Shown: positions 15,003-23,691, counted from the stretch's first letter. The stretch is DNA of 64,000 nt from CAMLFJ01 sp040902305 (GCA_040902305.1 JBBDXN010000040.1:62001-126000), one strand, 5' to 3'. Program-made: numbers and translations. Notes: generated by a model not told the origin, from the sequence alone.

Positions 15003-15674
15003 CTAGGAAGCCAAGGCGTTCGCCGGCGGGTGCAGGACGTCGATGGCCCAGCCCACGTCCAGTCGCTCCCCGAGCCAGCCGGGGCACGCCGTCCTCGCGT
15101 TCAGCTGGAGGCCGTGCGCGTCGTGACACGCGCGGAGGGCCGCGGTGGGATCCTCCGGGACGGCGCCGGTGGGCGGGACCTCGGGCAACTCGCGGTCATC
15201 CGGCCGCCAGAACCGGAGCGCGCCGTCGGGCTCGCGCGCGGCCTTGTAGCCCTCCTCGTAGACCGAGCGGTGATGCCGGCGACAGAGCAGGACGAGGTTC
15301 GCCAGCGTGGTCGGGCCGCCCTGCGCCCAGTGGCGCACATGATGGCCCTGCCCGACCCGCACGCGGCAGCCCGGGAAGCGGCAACTCCGATCGCGATGGT
15401 GCAGGGCCCGCCGCAGCGCCGGCGGAATCGTCCGCGTCCGGGCGACGATCTCCACCAGCCGCCCCTCGGGATCGTGCCGCATCACCACTCGGCTCGCGTC
15501 GCACGCGAGGCGCTGAGACGTTTCCGCGGGAACGTGGCTCCCGTCCTCCAGCACGGATTGGCCTGGCTGCTCCGGGTCCACCAGGACGGCGGCGTTCACG
15601 TGGACCACCACCTGGCACCGCTCGCCGGGGGCGCCGGGATGAGATTCTCGCCGCGGCGAGGCGGTCAAGCGCAA
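15003..15674 (-). pseudogene. HNH endonuclease, C-terminal fragment of a DUF222-type protein
   Basis: 223 codons on the minus strand. The clear part is the HNH module RDRSCRFPGC...GHHVRHWAQGGPT...NLVLLCRRHH, with zinc-binding CxxPxC and the catalytic HH. Proteins of this family normally carry a DUF222 helical domain of roughly 200 residues ahead of the HGV-type block (VVVHVNAAVL). Here that domain is missing and the frame can begin only at a TTG (15674). The minus-strand ATG at 15681, back-to-back with the methyltransferase ATG, reads MAFALDRLAA for a few codons in another frame. I read it as a truncated gene, although the HNH module itself is intact. Confidence 0.65.
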
Positions 15675-15681
15675 AGGCCAT

Positions 15682-16479
15682 ATGAGCTCGAAGCCGACTG
15701 AGACCTGGGGCTCCGGCGACGCCTACGAGGGGTACGTGGGCCGCTGGAGCCGGAAGGTGGCCGCCGAGCTCCTCCGCTGGCTCGGAGTCGGGCGCGGCCT
15801 GGCGTGGGCGGACGTCGGCTGCGGGACGGGCGCCCTGGCCGAGACCATCCTGGCGACGTGCGAGCCTGCGTCGATCGAGGGCGTCGATGCGTCGGAGGGG
15901 TTCGTGTCCCACGCGCGGCAGCGGCTGGGCGATCCGCGCGTCCGCTTCGTGAGGGGCGACGCGACGCGCCTGCCGTGGGAGCCGGCCGCCTTCGACGTGA
16001 CGGTCTCGGGCCTGGTCCTCAACTTCGTCGCCGACCACGAGGCCATGGTGCGCGAGATGACGCGGGTCACGAAGCCCGGCGGCCGGGTGGCCGTGTACGT
16101 CTGGGACTACGCGGGCGGCATGCAGATGGTCCGCCACTTCTGGGACGCCGCCGTCGCGGTGAATCCGCACGACGCCAAGCTCGACCAGGCGGACCGGTTC
16201 CCGGTCTGCCGGCCCGGGCCCTTGCGCGCCCTGTTCGAGGCTTCCGGGCTCCGGTTGGTGGAGACCCGCGCCCTCGAGATCCCGACCGTCTTCCGGGACT
16301 TCGACGACTACTGGAGTCCGTTCCTCGGGCGGCAGGGCTCGGCTCCGACCTATCTGGCCTCGTTGAGCGACGAGGGCCGGGAGAAAATCCGGTCGTTGCT
16401 CGAATCACGCCTCGCTCCTCCTCCCGGGCGGCCCATCGAGCTGACGGCACGAGCGTGGGCGGTACAGGGGATCGTGTAA
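15682..16479 (+). CDS. Class I SAM-dependent methyltransferase
   Basis: A 265-aa Rossmann methyltransferase. SAM motif I is WADVGCGTGALAE (about 43-55), the acidic residue is in EGVDASEGFV, motif II/III is VRGDATRLPWEPAAFDVTVS, and motif IV is MTRVTKPGGRVAVYVWD. It is close to the UbiE/Methyltransf_11 type. No neighbour indicates the acceptor. ATG 15682 is the first start in frame and abuts the truncated HNH gene on the other strand. The C-terminal part (about 170-260) lacks motifs and probably determines acceptor specificity. Confidence 0.85.
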   Translation: MSSKPTETWGSGDAYEGYVGRWSRKVAAELLRWLGVGRGLAWADVGCGTGALAETILATCEPASIEGVDASEGFVSHARQRLGDPRVRFVRGDATRLPWEPAAFDVTVSGLVLNFVADHEAMVREMTRVTKPGGRVAVYVWDYAGGMQMVRHFWDAAVAVNPHDAKLDQADRFPVCRPGPLRALFEASGLRLVETRALEIPTVFRDFDDYWSPFLGRQGSAPTYLASLSDEGREKIRSLLESRLAPPPGRPIELTARAWAVQGIV

Positions 16480-16494
16480 ACTGCGCTGAGGCCC

Positions 16495-16606
16495 GTGATC
16501 ACGTGCTATCTCCGCTACACGATCGTGGCGGCTGGCCGAGGAGACGCGATGCATCCTGAGCTTTGAGCGGAGCTTCATGCGCCCGGTGTTCGCGGATGAC
16601 GCCTGA
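16495..16606 (+). pseudogene. NIPSNAP-family gene remnant with the middle deleted
   Basis: GTG 16495 begins MITCYLRYTIVAAG, the standard N-terminus of bacterial NIPSNAP proteins. From about 16547 another frame gives RCILSFERSFMRPVFADDA, a typical C-terminus of the same family, and stops at TGA 16604-16606 inside the start of the DinB gene. Roughly 70 central codons expected for the family are absent and the ends are out of frame. Confidence 0.6.
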
Positions 16607-17066
16607 GCACCGCGCCCTGATCGAGCGGATCCGGTTCTCCGCGCAGGTCGTGCGGCGCGCGGTCGAGGCGGCGCCGCGCGCGCGGTTCGATCTGGCGCCC
16701 CGGGCCGGGGAGTGGTCGGCGCTGGAGACGCTGACCCACCTGCGCGACGTGGTCGTCCACGTCTATGGGCTCCGCATCCGCCGGCTCTTCTACGAGCACG
16801 CGCCCGTCTTCGCCGACTTCGACGAGGAGGGCTACCGCCCGGCCAGCCTGGCGCGCGGGGAGACGATCGAGTACCTGCTGGACACGATCGTGGGCGAGCA
16901 CGAACAGCTCGCGCGCCTGCTCGAGGTGGTGCCGGACGCCGAGTGGGCGCGGGAGGGGCGCCACCCGCAGTTCGGCGTCATGTCCATCGAGTTCCTGGCC
17001 CGGCGGGTGGGCGAGCACGCCGAGGAGCACGCGGCCCAGATCACCGCGGCGGCGCGGGCGTTCTGA
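16596..17066 (+). CDS. DinB-family protein
   Basis: 156 aa, a four-helix-bundle DinB_2 domain. The metal-binding histidines appear as ETLTHLRDVVVH (about 50-61) and in the C-terminal helix EHAEEHAAQI (about 140-149). Members include thiol-dependent S-transferases (mycothiol/bacillithiol) and many uncharacterised metal-binding proteins. ATG 16596 lies inside the 3' end of the NIPSNAP remnant; the family pairing MTPEHRALIERIR is reproduced at 13881. The function in this genome cannot be specified. Confidence 0.8.
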   Translation: MTPEHRALIERIRFSAQVVRRAVEAAPRARFDLAPRAGEWSALETLTHLRDVVVHVYGLRIRRLFYEHAPVFADFDEEGYRPASLARGETIEYLLDTIVGEHEQLARLLEVVPDAEWAREGRHPQFGVMSIEFLARRVGEHAEEHAAQITAAARAF

Positions 17067-17070
17067 GAGG

Positions 17071-17112
17071 ACCCCCTCGCCCTGCCCTCTCCCCCGGAGG
17101 GGGAGAGGGGGG
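17071..17112. repeat. Dispersed palindromic repeat (copy 3)
   Basis: CCCCCTCGCCCTGCCCTCTC...GGGGGAGAGGGG. It begins 4 nt after the DinB stop and is a likely terminator hairpin. The 150 nt between it and 17268 holds only the candidate promoter. Confidence 0.8.
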
Positions 17113-17230
17113 GAGATTAGCCCGCGGAGGGAAAGCGGCCCGCTGCGCCGACGTTTGCCGGTGGCTGGCGGCCGAGATCGACGCGCCGCCCCGCGGCAGT
17201 CAAGCGAAAAGACAGTGATGGGCGCGCGCC

Positions 17231-17260
17231 TTGACGGCACGATGGTGCGCGGGGCAGTAT
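17231..17260 (+). promoter_or_regulatory. Candidate promoter for the acyl-CoA synthetase-ABC operon
   Basis: TTGACG (17231-17236), 18-bp spacer, CAGTAT (17255-17260), ending 7 nt before ATG 17268, so the leader would be very short or absent. The similar element TTGACA-17-CAGTAT occurs before the aldo-keto reductase gene. Confidence 0.35.
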
Positions 17261-17267
17261 CTGCCGA

Positions 17268-18800
17268 ATGCTCCCCGACAATCTCGGCTACCTGTTCGAC
17301 ACCGCGCTGGCCCTCACCCCGTCGAAGCCGGCGGTGTTCCAGGGCGACACCGTCCTCACCTACGCGGAGCTGGACGCCCGCGCCAACCGGGTGGCGAATG
17401 CCCTGGCCGCGCTCGGGGTCGCCGCCGGCGGCCGGGTCGCGCTGCTCTTCAACAACGACTTCCGCTTCCTCGAGACGCTCTTCGGCACGATGCGGCTCGG
17501 GGCGGTCGCGGTGCCGCTCAACATCAGGATGGGCGACGAGGCGCTCCGCTACGTCGCGGAGGATTCCGAGGCGGGGGTGCTGGTGGCGAGCGCCGGGCTG
17601 GCCGAGCGCGGGCGTATGCTGGCCGCGCAGATCCCGGCCATCAAGCACGTGATCGCCGACGGGCCCGCGCTGGACGGCGCGCTGGCCTACGAGAGCGTGC
17701 TGGCCGCCGCCTCGCCCACGCTGGCCCGCCGCGCCACCGCCTTCGACGAGACGTGCATGCAGCCCTACACGTCGGGCTCCACCGGCAAGCCGAAGGGCGT
17801 GCTGCTGACCCATGGCGGGCAGCTCTGGAACGCCGATATCCTGCGCAAGGCGCTCCTCGCCGACGACACCGAGCGCGCCCTGATCGCGGTGCCGCTCTAC
17901 CACAAGAACGCGATGGCGGGCGCGGTGAAGCCGTTCCTGCTGTCCGGCGGCTCGCTGGTGATCCTGCCCGGATTCGACGCGCGGGAGGTCATTCGCGCCA
18001 TCGACCGCTATCAGGTGACGTACCTCACCGGCGTGCCCGCGATGTACAAGATGATCCTCGCCGAGAAGGACGAGCTGGCGCGCCACGACGTCACCAGCGT
18101 GCGCTACGCAGTGTGCGGCTCGGCCGAGGTGCCCGAGGAGCTGCTGGACGAGTTCCGCCGCGTCTTCGGCGCCCCCATCGGCGAGAGCTACGGGCTCACC
18201 GAGGGTGGCCCGGTGCCGATCGTCAACTCTCGCTGGGGGCTCAAGAAGCGCAACTCGTGCGGGATGGCCTTCCCGGGCTGCGACCTGCGCCTGGTGGACG
18301 AGGCCGACCGGGACGTGGGCGTGGACGAGGTCGGCGAGCTGGTGACCCGCAACCCGGGGCTGGCCAAGGGTTACTGGAAGCTGCCCGAGGCCACCGCAAA
18401 GAAGTTCCGCGGCGGCTGGCTCTATACCGGCGACCTCATGCGCCGGGACGCCGACGGCTACTACTACTTTGTCGGGCGCCGCGACGACATGATCAACGTG
18501 GCCGGCGAGAACGTATACCCCAAGGAAGTGGAGGACATCTTGCTCCAGCACCCGAACCTGCGCGATGCCTGCGTGGTGCCGGCGCCCCACGACGTCAAGG
18601 GCGAGGTGCCGATCGCCTTCGTCGTGGCCCGCGAAGCGGGCCGGACTACGGAAGACGACGTCCGTCGCTTCTTCCTCGAGCGCGGAGCGCCGTATGCCCA
18701 CCCCCGGAAGGTCGTGTTCCTGGACGCCCTGCCGCTCGGCGGCACCGGCAAGGTCGACCGCGCCGGGCTCAAGGCGCGGGCGCGCGAGACCGCGCAGTGA
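17268..18800 (+). CDS. Acyl-CoA synthetase (class I adenylate-forming)
   Basis: A 510-aa long-chain-type ligase with QPYTSGSTGKPKGVLLTHGG (about 165-184), AVPLYHKNAM, GESYGLTEGGPV (about 304-315), LYTGDLMRRDADGYYYFVGR (hinge) and PLGGTGKVDRAGL with the catalytic lysine near 495. It should activate a carboxylic acid to its CoA thioester with ATP. It is first in a run of eight closely spaced genes that includes a thioesterase, ATC hydrolase, oxidoreductase, a second CoA-ligase and an ABC importer. It is a diverged paralogue of the ligase at 20711, sharing the PLYHKNA block. Confidence 0.9.
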   Translation: MLPDNLGYLFDTALALTPSKPAVFQGDTVLTYAELDARANRVANALAALGVAAGGRVALLFNNDFRFLETLFGTMRLGAVAVPLNIRMGDEALRYVAEDSEAGVLVASAGLAERGRMLAAQIPAIKHVIADGPALDGALAYESVLAAASPTLARRATAFDETCMQPYTSGSTGKPKGVLLTHGGQLWNADILRKALLADDTERALIAVPLYHKNAMAGAVKPFLLSGGSLVILPGFDAREVIRAIDRYQVTYLTGVPAMYKMILAEKDELARHDVTSVRYAVCGSAEVPEELLDEFRRVFGAPIGESYGLTEGGPVPIVNSRWGLKKRNSCGMAFPGCDLRLVDEADRDVGVDEVGELVTRNPGLAKGYWKLPEATAKKFRGGWLYTGDLMRRDADGYYYFVGRRDDMINVAGENVYPKEVEDILLQHPNLRDACVVPAPHDVKGEVPIAFVVAREAGRTTEDDVRRFFLERGAPYAHPRKVVFLDALPLGGTGKVDRAGLKARARETAQ

Positions 18801-19216
18801 GCGGGCCGGATCTGGCCAATCTCGGCTTCAGCCACTCGCCGTTCATGCGCTTCCTTGGGCTCGAGATCATCGCGGCCGAGAAGGGCCGGGTCGAGGTCCG
18901 CCTGCCCTACCGGGAAGAGTTCCTGCGGATCGACGGCTCCGACTGGCTGCACGGCGGGGTGGTCAGCGCGCTGGCCGACATCGCGGGGGACTACGCGGTG
19001 ATCACCGAGACCGCGCCGGGCGTGCCGACGATCGACATGCGGGTGGACTACCTGAGGCCGGCGCGCCGGGGCGACCTCACCGCGGTCGGCAAGACGGTTC
19101 GGGTCGGGAAGACGATCAGCGTCGCCGACGTCGAGATCCGGGACTCCATGGGCACGCTGGTCGCCGTCGGCCGCGCGTGCTACGCTTCGCCGCGACCGCC
19201 CAAGGAGACGCCATGA
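18797..19216 (+). CDS. PaaI-type hotdog thioesterase
   Basis: A 139-aa single hotdog domain. The catalytic/CoA signature is GSDWLHGGVVSALADIAGDYA (HGG near residue 55), followed by TIDMRVDYLRPARRGDL and the terminal strand VGRACYASPRPP. Such enzymes hydrolyse acyl- or aryl-CoA thioesters and free CoA. GTG 18797 overlaps the TGA of the preceding ligase (GTGA) and its own TGA overlaps the ATG of the next gene (ATGA), so the three are translated as a coupled set. Confidence 0.85.
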   Translation: MSGPDLANLGFSHSPFMRFLGLEIIAAEKGRVEVRLPYREEFLRIDGSDWLHGGVVSALADIAGDYAVITETAPGVPTIDMRVDYLRPARRGDLTAVGKTVRVGKTISVADVEIRDSMGTLVAVGRACYASPRPPKETP

Positions 19217-19731
19217 ATATCCCGATGCCCCCCGACAACCTGAACGAGATCGGCGTCCTCAAGCGCCGCGAGATCGAGGCGCGGGTCCTGATGCCGGTGC
19301 TGGAAGCCCTCGGCGACCAGTACGGCCGCGAGCAGGTCTTCGAGACCGCGCGCAAGGTCATCATCGACGTGGCGCGCGCCCAGGGCAAGGAGCTGGCCCA
19401 GCGCGTGGGCGGCGATAGCCTCACGCATTTTGCGGGCGCCTTGGAAGACTGGAAGAAGGGCGACGCCTACCGCATGGACGTGCTCGAGCAGACCGACGAG
19501 AAGCTCTCGTTCAACGTCACGCGCTGCCGCTACGCCGAGATGTACCGCGCGATCGGCATCCCCGAGATCGGCGCGCTGCTCTCCTGCAACCGCGACTTCT
19601 CGCTGGTCGAGGGCTTCAACCCCGCGGTGAAGCTGACCCGCACCCAGACCGTGATGGAAGGCGCCTCGCACTGCGATTTCCGCTTCGAGCTGCGCCCGAA
19701 GGCCGCTCCGCAGAACGCTTCCGCCCGGTAA
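19213..19731 (+). CDS. L-2-amino-thiazoline-4-carboxylate hydrolase-like protein
   Basis: 172 aa matching the ATC-hydrolase family layout: an N-terminal helical part (LKRREIEARVLMPVLEALGDQYG, with the frequent helix TARKVIIDVARAQGKELA) and a C-terminal alpha/beta part with CRYAEMYRAIGIPEIGALLS, CNRDF..VEGFNPAVKL and TQTVMEGASHCDFRFEL. The characterised member opens the thiazoline ring in bacterial L-cysteine synthesis; most homologues in catabolic operons have unknown substrates. Two conserved Cys and a conserved His are visible. It is coupled by ATGA to the thioesterase and shares one base with the oxidoreductase start (TAATG). Confidence 0.7.
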   Translation: MNIPMPPDNLNEIGVLKRREIEARVLMPVLEALGDQYGREQVFETARKVIIDVARAQGKELAQRVGGDSLTHFAGALEDWKKGDAYRMDVLEQTDEKLSFNVTRCRYAEMYRAIGIPEIGALLSCNRDFSLVEGFNPAVKLTRTQTVMEGASHCDFRFELRPKAAPQNASAR

Positions 19732-20714
19732 TGCGCGCCGCGGCGATCAGTGCCCACGGAGGCCTCGACCAGGTCCGTCTCCGCACGGACTGGCCCGAGC
19801 CCAAGGCCGGCCCCGGCCAGGCGGTGGTCACGGTCAAGGCCTGCGGCCTGAACTACCTCGACATCTTCGTGCTGCAGGGCATGCCCGGCCTGCCGGTCGA
19901 GATGCCGCGCATCCCGGGCGGCGACATCGCCGGCATCGTCCACTCGGTGGGCGCCGGCGTCTCGCGGGAGTGGGTGGGCCGGCGCGTGCTGATCGACCCG
20001 CACATCAAGCCGGGCGGCGCCCTGGGCGAGCACGCCAACGGCGGGCTCTGCGAGCGCATCGCGATCGAGGCCGAGAACCTGATCCACATGCCCGACGCGG
20101 TCACCTTCGAGCAGGCGGCCGCGCTGCCGATCGCCTACGGCACGGCGTATCGGATGTTGATCACCCGCGGGCGGCTGCAGGCCGGCGAGCTGGTGCTGAT
20201 CCTGGGCGCCAGCGGCGGCGTCGGCACCGGCTGCGTGCAGATCGCCAAGAACCTCAAGGCCCGTGTGATCGCCTGCGCCTCCTCTTCCGAGAAGCTCCGC
20301 CGCCTGAAAGAGCTGGGCGCCGATTACGTCATCGACTACTCGAAGGAGGACTTCTCGAAGAGGGCGTGGGAGATCTCGGGCAAGAAGGGCGTTGACGTCC
20401 TCGTGAACTACACCGGCGGCGACACCTGGGTCCCGAGCCTCCGTGCGCTCGCCAAGCACGGCCGCCTGCTCACCTGTGGCGCCACCGCCGGCTTCGACCC
20501 CAGGACCGACATCCGCTACATCTGGCGCCGCGAGGCCAACATCATCGGCGCCAACGGCTGGGCCCGCGAAGACCTCGAAGCCCTGCTGGTCGAGGTGGAG
20601 CAGGGCACCATCAAGCCGATCATCGACCGCGTCTTGCCTCTCGCCGACTCCGCCGAGGCCATGCGCCTGCTCCAGGACCGCGAAGTCTTCGGCAAGGTCA
20701 TCGTCACTCCGTGA
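19731..20714 (+). CDS. NADPH:quinone oxidoreductase-like medium-chain dehydrogenase
   Basis: A 327-aa MDR-family protein: a GroES-like N-terminal domain (VTVKACGLNYLDIFVLQGMPG; MPRIPGGDIAGIVHSVGAGV), then a Rossmann domain with LILGASGGVGTGCVQIAKNL (about 158-177). The structural and catalytic zinc cysteines of alcohol dehydrogenases are missing, so it belongs with zinc-free quinone oxidoreductases or enoyl reductases. The expected product is a reduced quinone or enone via NADPH. It starts in the TAATG overlap with the ATC hydrolase-like gene and ends in a GTGA overlap with the next ligase gene. Confidence 0.87.
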   Translation: MRAAAISAHGGLDQVRLRTDWPEPKAGPGQAVVTVKACGLNYLDIFVLQGMPGLPVEMPRIPGGDIAGIVHSVGAGVSREWVGRRVLIDPHIKPGGALGEHANGGLCERIAIEAENLIHMPDAVTFEQAAALPIAYGTAYRMLITRGRLQAGELVLILGASGGVGTGCVQIAKNLKARVIACASSSEKLRRLKELGADYVIDYSKEDFSKRAWEISGKKGVDVLVNYTGGDTWVPSLRALAKHGRLLTCGATAGFDPRTDIRYIWRREANIIGANGWAREDLEALLVEVEQGTIKPIIDRVLPLADSAEAMRLLQDREVFGKVIVTP

Positions 20715-22255
20715 CGGTGAACGTCGGCACGCTGGTGGGCCCGGCCCCTCACCCTGCCCTCTCCCCAAAGGGGAGAGGGGGGAACGAGACCCTCTCCCCT
20801 CAGGGGAGAGGGCAGGGTGAGGGGTGGTCCAAGCGAACTGCCATCATCGACCTCTGCAACCCCGCCACCCCCCGCGAGATCTCCTACGCAACGCTGGACG
20901 CCCAGTGCGACGCAGTAGCTGCCGGCCTGACCGCCCGCGGCCTTGGCCGCGGCGACCGTGTCGGCATCCTGGCCCTCAACCGCACGGAATATGTCGCCGC
21001 CCTCTACGGCACGATGCGCGCGGGCGCCATCCCGGTCCCGCTGAATATCAAGCTCCCCGCGGAGGCGTTGGCCTTCATAGCCCGCGACGCCGACCTGAAG
21101 CTCCTCTTCATCGACGCCGCGCACAGAGCGGTCTCCCCGCCCGGCGTCCCCACGGTAGACTTCGACGCCGGCTACGCCGACTTCCTGAAGCCCGGCCCGT
21201 TCGCGACAGTCGAGCCCGCGCCGGACGACATCTGCCTGCAGCCCTACACCTCCGGCTCCACCGGCCGCCCGAAGGGCGTGCTACTGACCCACGCCGGCCA
21301 GGCCTGGCAGATCGACGCGCTCGTCCGTGCCCGCCGCATGACGCCCGACGATCGCGTGCTGGTCGCCGCCCCGCTCTACCACAAGAACGCGCTGGTGTGG
21401 ACGAAGGTCGGCATGGCCGCCGGCGCCTCGCTCGTCCTGCTGGCCCGGTTCGATCAGCGCCTCTACGTGGAGTCCATCGGCCGGTACCAGGTCACGCGCC
21501 TCTCCGGCGTGCCGACCATGTTCCACCTGATCCTGAACGACCCGGCGCTCGCGAAGACCGACAAGATCTCCGTGCGCTTCATCGGCGTGGGCTCCGCCCC
21601 CGCCTCCCCCGCGCTCTTCGAGGCGCTCCACCGCGCCTTCCCGAACGCCGCCGCCACCAACGGCTACGGCGTGACCGAGGCCGGCCCGGTGATGTTCGCG
21701 GGTCATCCAACTGGTTTACCCAGGCCCGCTACGTCCATCGGCTACCCGCTCGAAGGCTGTGAGATCCGTCTCGACCCCGGGCCCGACGAGGGCGTGCTGC
21801 TCACGCGCAATCCGGGCGTGATGGCGGCCTATCACAACCTGCCCGAGGAGACGGCCCGGCGCCTGAAGGACGGCTGGTTCGACACCAGCGACGTCTGCCG
21901 GCGCGACGCCGACGGCTTCTACTACTTCGTCGGCCGCACCGACGACATGTTCGTGTGCGGCGGCGAGAACGTCTACCCGGGCGACGTGGAGGGCACGCTG
22001 GAGCGTCACCCGGACGTGCTGCAGGCCGCGGTGCTGCCGGTGGACCACGAGCTGAAAGGCCAGGTGCCGGTGGCCTTCGTGGTCGCGCGGCCGGGCGCCG
22101 GCCTCAGCGAGCAGGCCGTGAAGGAGTGGGCGCTGGCCCACGGCCCCGCGTACCAGCATCCGCGGCGCGTATTCCTCGTCCCCGAGCTGCCCCTGGCCGG
22201 AACCAACAAGATCGATCGCGTAGCGCTCAAGGCGCGCGCGCAAAAGGGAGAGTGA
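20711..22255 (+). CDS. Acyl-CoA synthetase with an in-frame palindromic-repeat insertion near the N-terminus
   Basis: A 514-aa adenylate-forming ligase with QPYTSGSTGRPKGVLLTH (about 177-194), ATNGYGVTEAGPV, FDTSDVCRRDADGFYYFVG and LAGTNKIDRVAL with the catalytic lysine. The first residues MTVNVGTLV match normal ligase starts, but residues about 10-39 are encoded by a dispersed palindrome (20745-20824), after which the family sequence resumes (KRTAIIDLCNPATPREISYA). There is no ATG, GTG or TTG in frame between the repeat and about codon 110, so translation must start upstream (GTG 20711, or 20717) and pass through it. Insert residues are Pro/Gly/Arg-rich and probably form an N-terminal surface loop. 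Confidence 0.85.
   Translation: MTVNVGTLVGPAPHPALSPKGRGGNETLSPQGRGQGEGWSKRTAIIDLCNPATPREISYATLDAQCDAVAAGLTARGLGRGDRVGILALNRTEYVAALYGTMRAGAIPVPLNIKLPAEALAFIARDADLKLLFIDAAHRAVSPPGVPTVDFDAGYADFLKPGPFATVEPAPDDICLQPYTSGSTGRPKGVLLTHAGQAWQIDALVRARRMTPDDRVLVAAPLYHKNALVWTKVGMAAGASLVLLARFDQRLYVESIGRYQVTRLSGVPTMFHLILNDPALAKTDKISVRFIGVGSAPASPALFEALHRAFPNAAATNGYGVTEAGPVMFAGHPTGLPRPATSIGYPLEGCEIRLDPGPDEGVLLTRNPGVMAAYHNLPEETARRLKDGWFDTSDVCRRDADGFYYFVGRTDDMFVCGGENVYPGDVEGTLERHPDVLQAAVLPVDHELKGQVPVAFVVARPGAGLSEQAVKEWALAHGPAYQHPRRVFLVPELPLAGTNKIDRVALKARAQKGE
20745..20824. repeat. Dispersed palindromic repeat (copy 4) inside a coding sequence
   Basis: Terminal inverted repeats of 22 nt: 20745-20766 (CCCCTCACCCTGCCC...) and 20803-20824 (...GGGCAGGGTGAGGGG), with two internal hairpins. 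The insertion is in frame and free of stops in the coding direction. Confidence 0.88.
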
Positions 22256-22258
22256 CCC

Positions 22259-23578
22259 ATGTTTCTCGATCGCCGGACATTCGTGAAGACGGCCGCCGTC
22301 GCGGGCGCCGCCGCGGTGGCCCCCCAGATCCTGGTGCGCACCGCGCGCGGCCAGAGCAAGAACAAGGTGCTCTTCGTGTCGGAGGAGTCGAACCCGAAGG
22401 CCATCGCGGTCTACGACAAGATCAACGCGGACTTCAAGAAGGAGACCGGCATCGAGGTGGTGATGGAGTACCCGGGCTTCGCCAACATCGCGAAGCGCGT
22501 GGCGACCCTGATCGCGGCCGGCACCCCGCCGGAGATCGTCTGGTACGGCGCCGGGCAGGCCATGAACCTGGCGATGGAGAACCAGCTCGCCGACGTGGCC
22601 GACGTCATCAAGGCCACCGGCGGCACCGCCGACAACCTCCGCATGGTCTTCAAGGGCGCGGACCGCTCCGTGCCGACCAGCCAGCAGTTCGTCTACGGCT
22701 GGTACCGCAAGGATCTCTACCAGGCGAAGGGGCTGGAGGCCCCCAAGAGCTGGGACGACTACCTGAAGGCGGCCAAGGCGCTGAACAACCCGCCCAGCAT
22801 GTACGGCTGCATCGTGCCCTCCGCGGAGACCGGCGCTTCGACCCTCCTGCTCGAGACCATGTTCATGAAGAACGACGTGCACTGGTTCGAGTGGAACGCG
22901 GGCAAGAAGGAATATGAAGTGGCGCTCGACAAGGGCAGCCAGAAGAAGCGCGCGGTCGAGACCCTCGACTATCTGCACGAGCTGCACAAGTTCTCGCCCG
23001 AGGCCAGCACCTACAACTGGGGCGAGCTGATGTCCACCTACTTCACCGAGAAGGCGGCCTCCTCCTGGTACGTGGGCTCGCGCCTGCTCGACCAGGTCAT
23101 CGCCAATAACCCGAAGATCGCGGACGCCACGGTGCCCTTCGAGCTGCCGAAGAAGGTGACCGACCACTACTACCTCTCGATCCAGGGCTTCCACATCCTC
23201 GAGAAGGCGAACGTGGAGGGCGCCAAGAAGTACGTCACGTTCTTCATGAAGCACCCCGACCTCATCAGCTGGTACCACGCGGTGCCGCTGCACATCATCC
23301 CGGCCAGCCGCGAGATGCTGCGCTCGACCAAGTACCAGGACCACCCGGTGATCCAGAAGCGGATGGACGTGCTGAAGTTCCTCGACTCGGTCTGGACCAA
23401 GGGCGTGCCGCTCTACTACTGGGACGGCAAGGAGCTGAACCAGCACATCGGCCTCTTCCACAACGAGAACCTGGCCGGCTGGATGCTCGCCGCCCGCAAT
23501 ATCAAGGGCATGAAGTCCGACCAAGTCGTCGACGAAGCCGCAGCCCAGGTCCGCAAGAAAATGCGCCGGGCCGGCTAG
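22259..23578 (+). CDS. ABC transporter extracellular solute-binding protein, family 1
   Basis: 439 aa. The leader MFLDRRTFVKTAAVAGAAAV contains a twin-arginine-like RR and ends before about residue 32 (ARGQ), consistent with Tat or Sec export. The mature part has the family 1 fold: VLFVSEESNPKAIAVYDKIN, FKKETGIEVVMEYPGF, TLIAAGTPPEIVWYGAG, YGWYRKDLYQAKGLEAPKSWDDYL, and a C-terminal VDEAAAQVRKKM. The architecture suggests a sugar, polyol or glycerol-phosphate-type ligand. It follows AAAGGGAGAG at an ideal distance, immediately after the ligase gene, and precedes two permeases and an ATPase. Confidence 0.88.
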   Translation: MFLDRRTFVKTAAVAGAAAVAPQILVRTARGQSKNKVLFVSEESNPKAIAVYDKINADFKKETGIEVVMEYPGFANIAKRVATLIAAGTPPEIVWYGAGQAMNLAMENQLADVADVIKATGGTADNLRMVFKGADRSVPTSQQFVYGWYRKDLYQAKGLEAPKSWDDYLKAAKALNNPPSMYGCIVPSAETGASTLLLETMFMKNDVHWFEWNAGKKEYEVALDKGSQKKRAVETLDYLHELHKFSPEASTYNWGELMSTYFTEKAASSWYVGSRLLDQVIANNPKIADATVPFELPKKVTDHYYLSIQGFHILEKANVEGAKKYVTFFMKHPDLISWYHAVPLHIIPASREMLRSTKYQDHPVIQKRMDVLKFLDSVWTKGVPLYYWDGKELNQHIGLFHNENLAGWMLAARNIKGMKSDQVVDEAAAQVRKKMRRAG

Positions 23579-23590
23579 TGTCCCACCCCG

Positions 23591-23680
23591 CCCCTCACCC
23601 TGCCCTCTCCCCAAAGAGGAGAGGGTTGGAGTGGTGGTATCTCCCTCTCCCCCGTGAAGGGGAGAGGGCAGGGTGAGGGG
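23591..23680. repeat. Dispersed palindromic repeat (copy 5)
   Basis: The same 22-nt terminal inverted repeats as copy 4, at 23591-23612 and 23659-23680. It lies between the binding-protein and permease genes, where it could reduce downstream expression or stabilise the binding-protein mRNA. Confidence 0.88.
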
Positions 23681-23691
23681 GCGGCGATAGG

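Noticed and set aside
16575..18701. 708-aa minus-strand frame
   Set aside because: Shadow of DinB and the acyl-CoA synthetase on the plus strand; the product has no family motifs.
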